The notes under the pieces were generated by a model. That model made no database searches, was not told the origin of the DNA, and was given only the letters and a program-made list of their open reading frames with translations. The translations under genes were made by a program, and so were the position numbers. A DNA stretch of 22,280 bases from 2011-GWA2-47-8b sp964361325 (lineage in GTDB: Bacteria > Patescibacteriota > Minisyncoccia > UBA6257 > WO2-44-18). Positions 20,969 to 22,280 of this stretch are shown piece after piece. Location of the stretch: NCBI GenBank assembly GCA_964361325.1, contig CAYHZT010000011.1, positions 1 to 22,280 on the forward strand, given 5' to 3'. Position 1 is the first letter of the stretch, and the number at the start of each line of letters is the position of its first letter.

Positions 20969-20973
20969 TAATT

Positions 20974-21047
20974 GCGAGTGTGGTTCAATGGCAGAATGCG
21001 ACCTTCCCAAGGTCGAGACGGGGGTTCGATTCCCCTCACTCGCTCCA
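20974..21047 (+). tRNA. tRNA-Gly (CCC)
   Basis: A complete cloverleaf: acceptor GCGAGTG/CACTCGC, anticodon stem CGACC/GGTCG with loop TTCCCAA (anticodon CCC, reading GGG), T loop TTCGATT. Discriminator T and an encoded CCA (21045-21047). It begins only 5 bases after the stop of the SurA-like gene. Confidence 0.96.
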
Positions 21048-21051
21048 GAAT

Positions 21052-21080
21052 TTGCCAACAACGCGTTATAGGACTATTAT
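21052..21080 (+). promoter_or_regulatory. Promoter of the DsbA-VKOR pair
   Basis: -35 TTGCCA (21052-21057), 17-base spacer, -10 TATTAT (21075-21080); each box is 5 of 6 to consensus. The start near 21087 leaves a leader of about 12 bases before the ATG at 21099. Confidence 0.65.
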
Positions 21081-21098
21081 GGATGTAAATTATATATT

Positions 21099-21743
21099 AT
21101 GAAAAAATACAAAGATATTATAATTGGGGGTGTCGTAATTGCCGTGACTGCCATCGGCATGGTTCTTGTGATTGGTCTGAGCGCAAAAGGCACAAATCAA
21201 ACCTCTTCTTTAATCAGCGCTATTTCGGATACGGACTGGGTGCAAGGCAATCCGAACGGGAAGGTTACCCTTGTTGAGTATAGCGATTTCCAGTGCCCCG
21301 CCTGCGCGGCTTACTATCCATTGGTTAAGCGGCTCGTTCAAGACCTCGGGAGTGATGTCAGTTTTGTTTATAGATATTTTCCGTTGCGCGCAATTCACGC
21401 AAATGCCGATTTAGCCTCATACGCAGCGGAGGCCGCCGGAAAACAGGGAAAGTTTTGGGAAATGCACGACAAAATCTTTGATAATCAGCGATTTTGGGCC
21501 GACTCGCAGGAGGCGGAATCTCTTTTTACCGATTATGCCGTTGCTTTAGGTCTTGATATGTATAAATTCAAAACCGATCTTGTTTCGGCAGTAGTAGCCC
21601 AAAGAGTTGATATTGATTACGCGAGCGGAATTGAATCCGGAGTAACTTACACGCCAACCTTTTTTCTGAATGGCAAAAAAATTCAAAATCCGCAAAATTA
21701 TGATGAATTCAGATCTATTATCACTCAAAACCTCACCCCGTAG
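21099..21743 (+). CDS. Membrane-anchored DsbA-like thiol oxidoreductase
   Basis: Introduces disulfide bonds into exported proteins. It has an N-terminal anchor or signal (about 8-28), then a DsbA/BdbD-type thioredoxin fold: VTLVEYSDFQCPACAAYYP holds the active site CPAC (Cys66, Cys69), and VTYTPTFFLNG holds the cis-proline loop. The helical insertion (GKFWEMHDKIFDNQRFW) is typical. It is 214 residues long and overlaps the VKOR gene, which would re-oxidise it, so the two form a complete relay. Confidence 0.93.
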   Translation: MKKYKDIIIGGVVIAVTAIGMVLVIGLSAKGTNQTSSLISAISDTDWVQGNPNGKVTLVEYSDFQCPACAAYYPLVKRLVQDLGSDVSFVYRYFPLRAIHANADLASYAAEAAGKQGKFWEMHDKIFDNQRFWADSQEAESLFTDYAVALGLDMYKFKTDLVSAVVAQRVDIDYASGIESGVTYTPTFFLNGKKIQNPQNYDEFRSIITQNLTP

Positions 21744-22164
21744 CTATAAAGGGATTGCTTTAGCATTCCTTTTCCTTGCGCTTGCGGGTTTTGCGGATTC
21801 AACTTATCTAACGGCTAAGCATTTTCTTGGTACTCCGGTTCCGTGCTCAATACTGGAAGGCTGCGAAACTGTACTTACGAGTTCATACGCTGTCATTGCG
21901 GGTATTCCCGTCGCGCTTTTTGGATCGCTTTTTTATGGTTCTATTTTTCTGCTCGCGATGATGTACCTCTACCGAAAAAAAGAAGACTTGCTTCGTATAA
22001 TAGCCTTACTTACGATATTTGGTTTTCTTGCCACGCTATGGTTTGTTTTTGTTCAGCTTTTTATACTTCACGCTATATGTCTCTATTGTATGTTCTCGGC
22101 CGCAACGTCAACGGCTTTATTCGGACTTGGAATTTATATCAGAAGAGCGCTTAACAAACGATAA
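21703..22164 (+). CDS. Vitamin K epoxide reductase (VKOR) family protein
   Basis: VKOR-type membrane oxidoreductases re-oxidise DsbA partners and pass electrons to quinones, replacing DsbB. Four hydrophobic helices are visible. The loop cysteines lie in PVPCSILEGCETVL, the conserved serine follows in TSSYAVIAGIPVALFG, and the quinone-side active site is ICLYCMFS (CxxC). The start is uncertain: ATG 21703 or 21700 both give a compact protein of about 154 residues, while an ATG at 21670 adds a basic extension that lies within dsbA. In every case it overlaps dsbA out of frame, so translation is probably coupled. Confidence 0.92.
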   Translation: MNSDLLSLKTSPRSYKGIALAFLFLALAGFADSTYLTAKHFLGTPVPCSILEGCETVLTSSYAVIAGIPVALFGSLFYGSIFLLAMMYLYRKKEDLLRIIALLTIFGFLATLWFVFVQLFILHAICLYCMFSAATSTALFGLGIYIRRALNKR

Positions 22165-22225
22165 AAAAACCGGATAGGTGACGGGGTGGAAAAAAGCGTT
22201 GAAATCGGGTAAGGTAATCACAAAT

Positions 22226-22280
22226 GCCGATGTAGCTCAATGGCAGAGCAATCCCTTCGTAAGGGAGAGGTTGGAGGTTC
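22226..22280 (+). tRNA. tRNA-Thr (CGU), truncated by the window end
   Basis: Acceptor 5' strand GCCGATG, D arm GCTC/GAGC, anticodon loop TTCGTAA (anticodon CGU), and the start of the T arm (GGAGGTTC). The 3' part lies beyond the window. The opening GCCGAT..AGCTCA is like E. coli tRNA-Thr. Bases 22165-22225 between VKOR and this tRNA show no clear promoter. Confidence 0.9.

Noticed and set aside
21079..21102. Seven-codon upstream frame (MDVNYIL) overlapping the dsbA start
   Set aside because: Its ATG overlaps the predicted -10 box, so it would lie upstream of the transcript start.
1..22280. CRISPR arrays, insertion sequences, prophage, replication origin
   Set aside because: No regularly spaced repeats, transposase or integrase genes, or DnaA-box clusters were found by eye.

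Overview
The window looks like a piece of chromosome from a Candidate Phyla Radiation bacterium (Patescibacteria, most likely Parcubacteria-like). This is inferred from gene content and style, not from a marker-gene tree. The pointers are a sigma region 4 / HARE-helix-turn-helix fusion, a membrane protein paired with a VirD4/TraD-like ATPase, a ComEC split into channel and nuclease genes, an aspartyl-tRNA synthetase without the GAD insertion, an EF-P with an atypical tip loop, a DsbA-VKOR pair, very tight gene packing and many start codons sitting 6-10 bases after a -10 box. UGA is used as a stop, so the code is the standard bacterial one. No phage, transposase, CRISPR array or antibiotic-resistance gene was seen.

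Layout. 1-1300: tail of an unidentified gene, dnaJ, then tRNA-Lys on the minus strand. 1300-1490: a decayed second tRNA-Lys copy split by a short palindromic repeat, and divergent promoters. 1492-4821: a small gene with a DnaJ-like Cys motif, a convergent site-2-type protease, and secD-secF. 4894-8779: the sigma4-HARE regulator, then the membrane protein/ATPase pair. 8786-10883: efp (minus), a small membrane protein, and mnmA carrying several in-frame repeats. 10884-15067: a structured leader RNA and the comEC, MBL nuclease, aspS, ndk run. 15068-15266: an intergenic region holding a candidate structured RNA with its own promoter and terminator. 15267-18258 (minus): a DnaQ-like exonuclease and an amino-acid permease fused to two USP domains. 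18309-22280: lepA, a DivIC/FtsB-like gene, a SurA-N-like protein, tRNA-Gly, dsbA, VKOR and the start of tRNA-Thr.

Functional themes. Protein export, folding and envelope quality control are heavily represented (DnaJ, SecDF, M50 protease, SurA-like protein, DsbA, VKOR). Translation is the second theme (EF-P, LepA, MnmA, AspRS, tRNAs). DNA uptake (ComEC plus secreted nuclease) and nucleotide supply (NDK) fit a scavenging lifestyle, as does the amino-acid permease.

The strongest candidates for undescribed biology are two RNA elements: a rod-shaped, 6S-like RNA at about 15085-15250, and a four-way-junction leader RNA at 10903-11020 whose closing helix buries the comEC start codon. Both were folded by eye only. 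Other items are the repeat insertions in a tRNA copy and in mnmA, and the apparent prevalence of leaderless transcripts.
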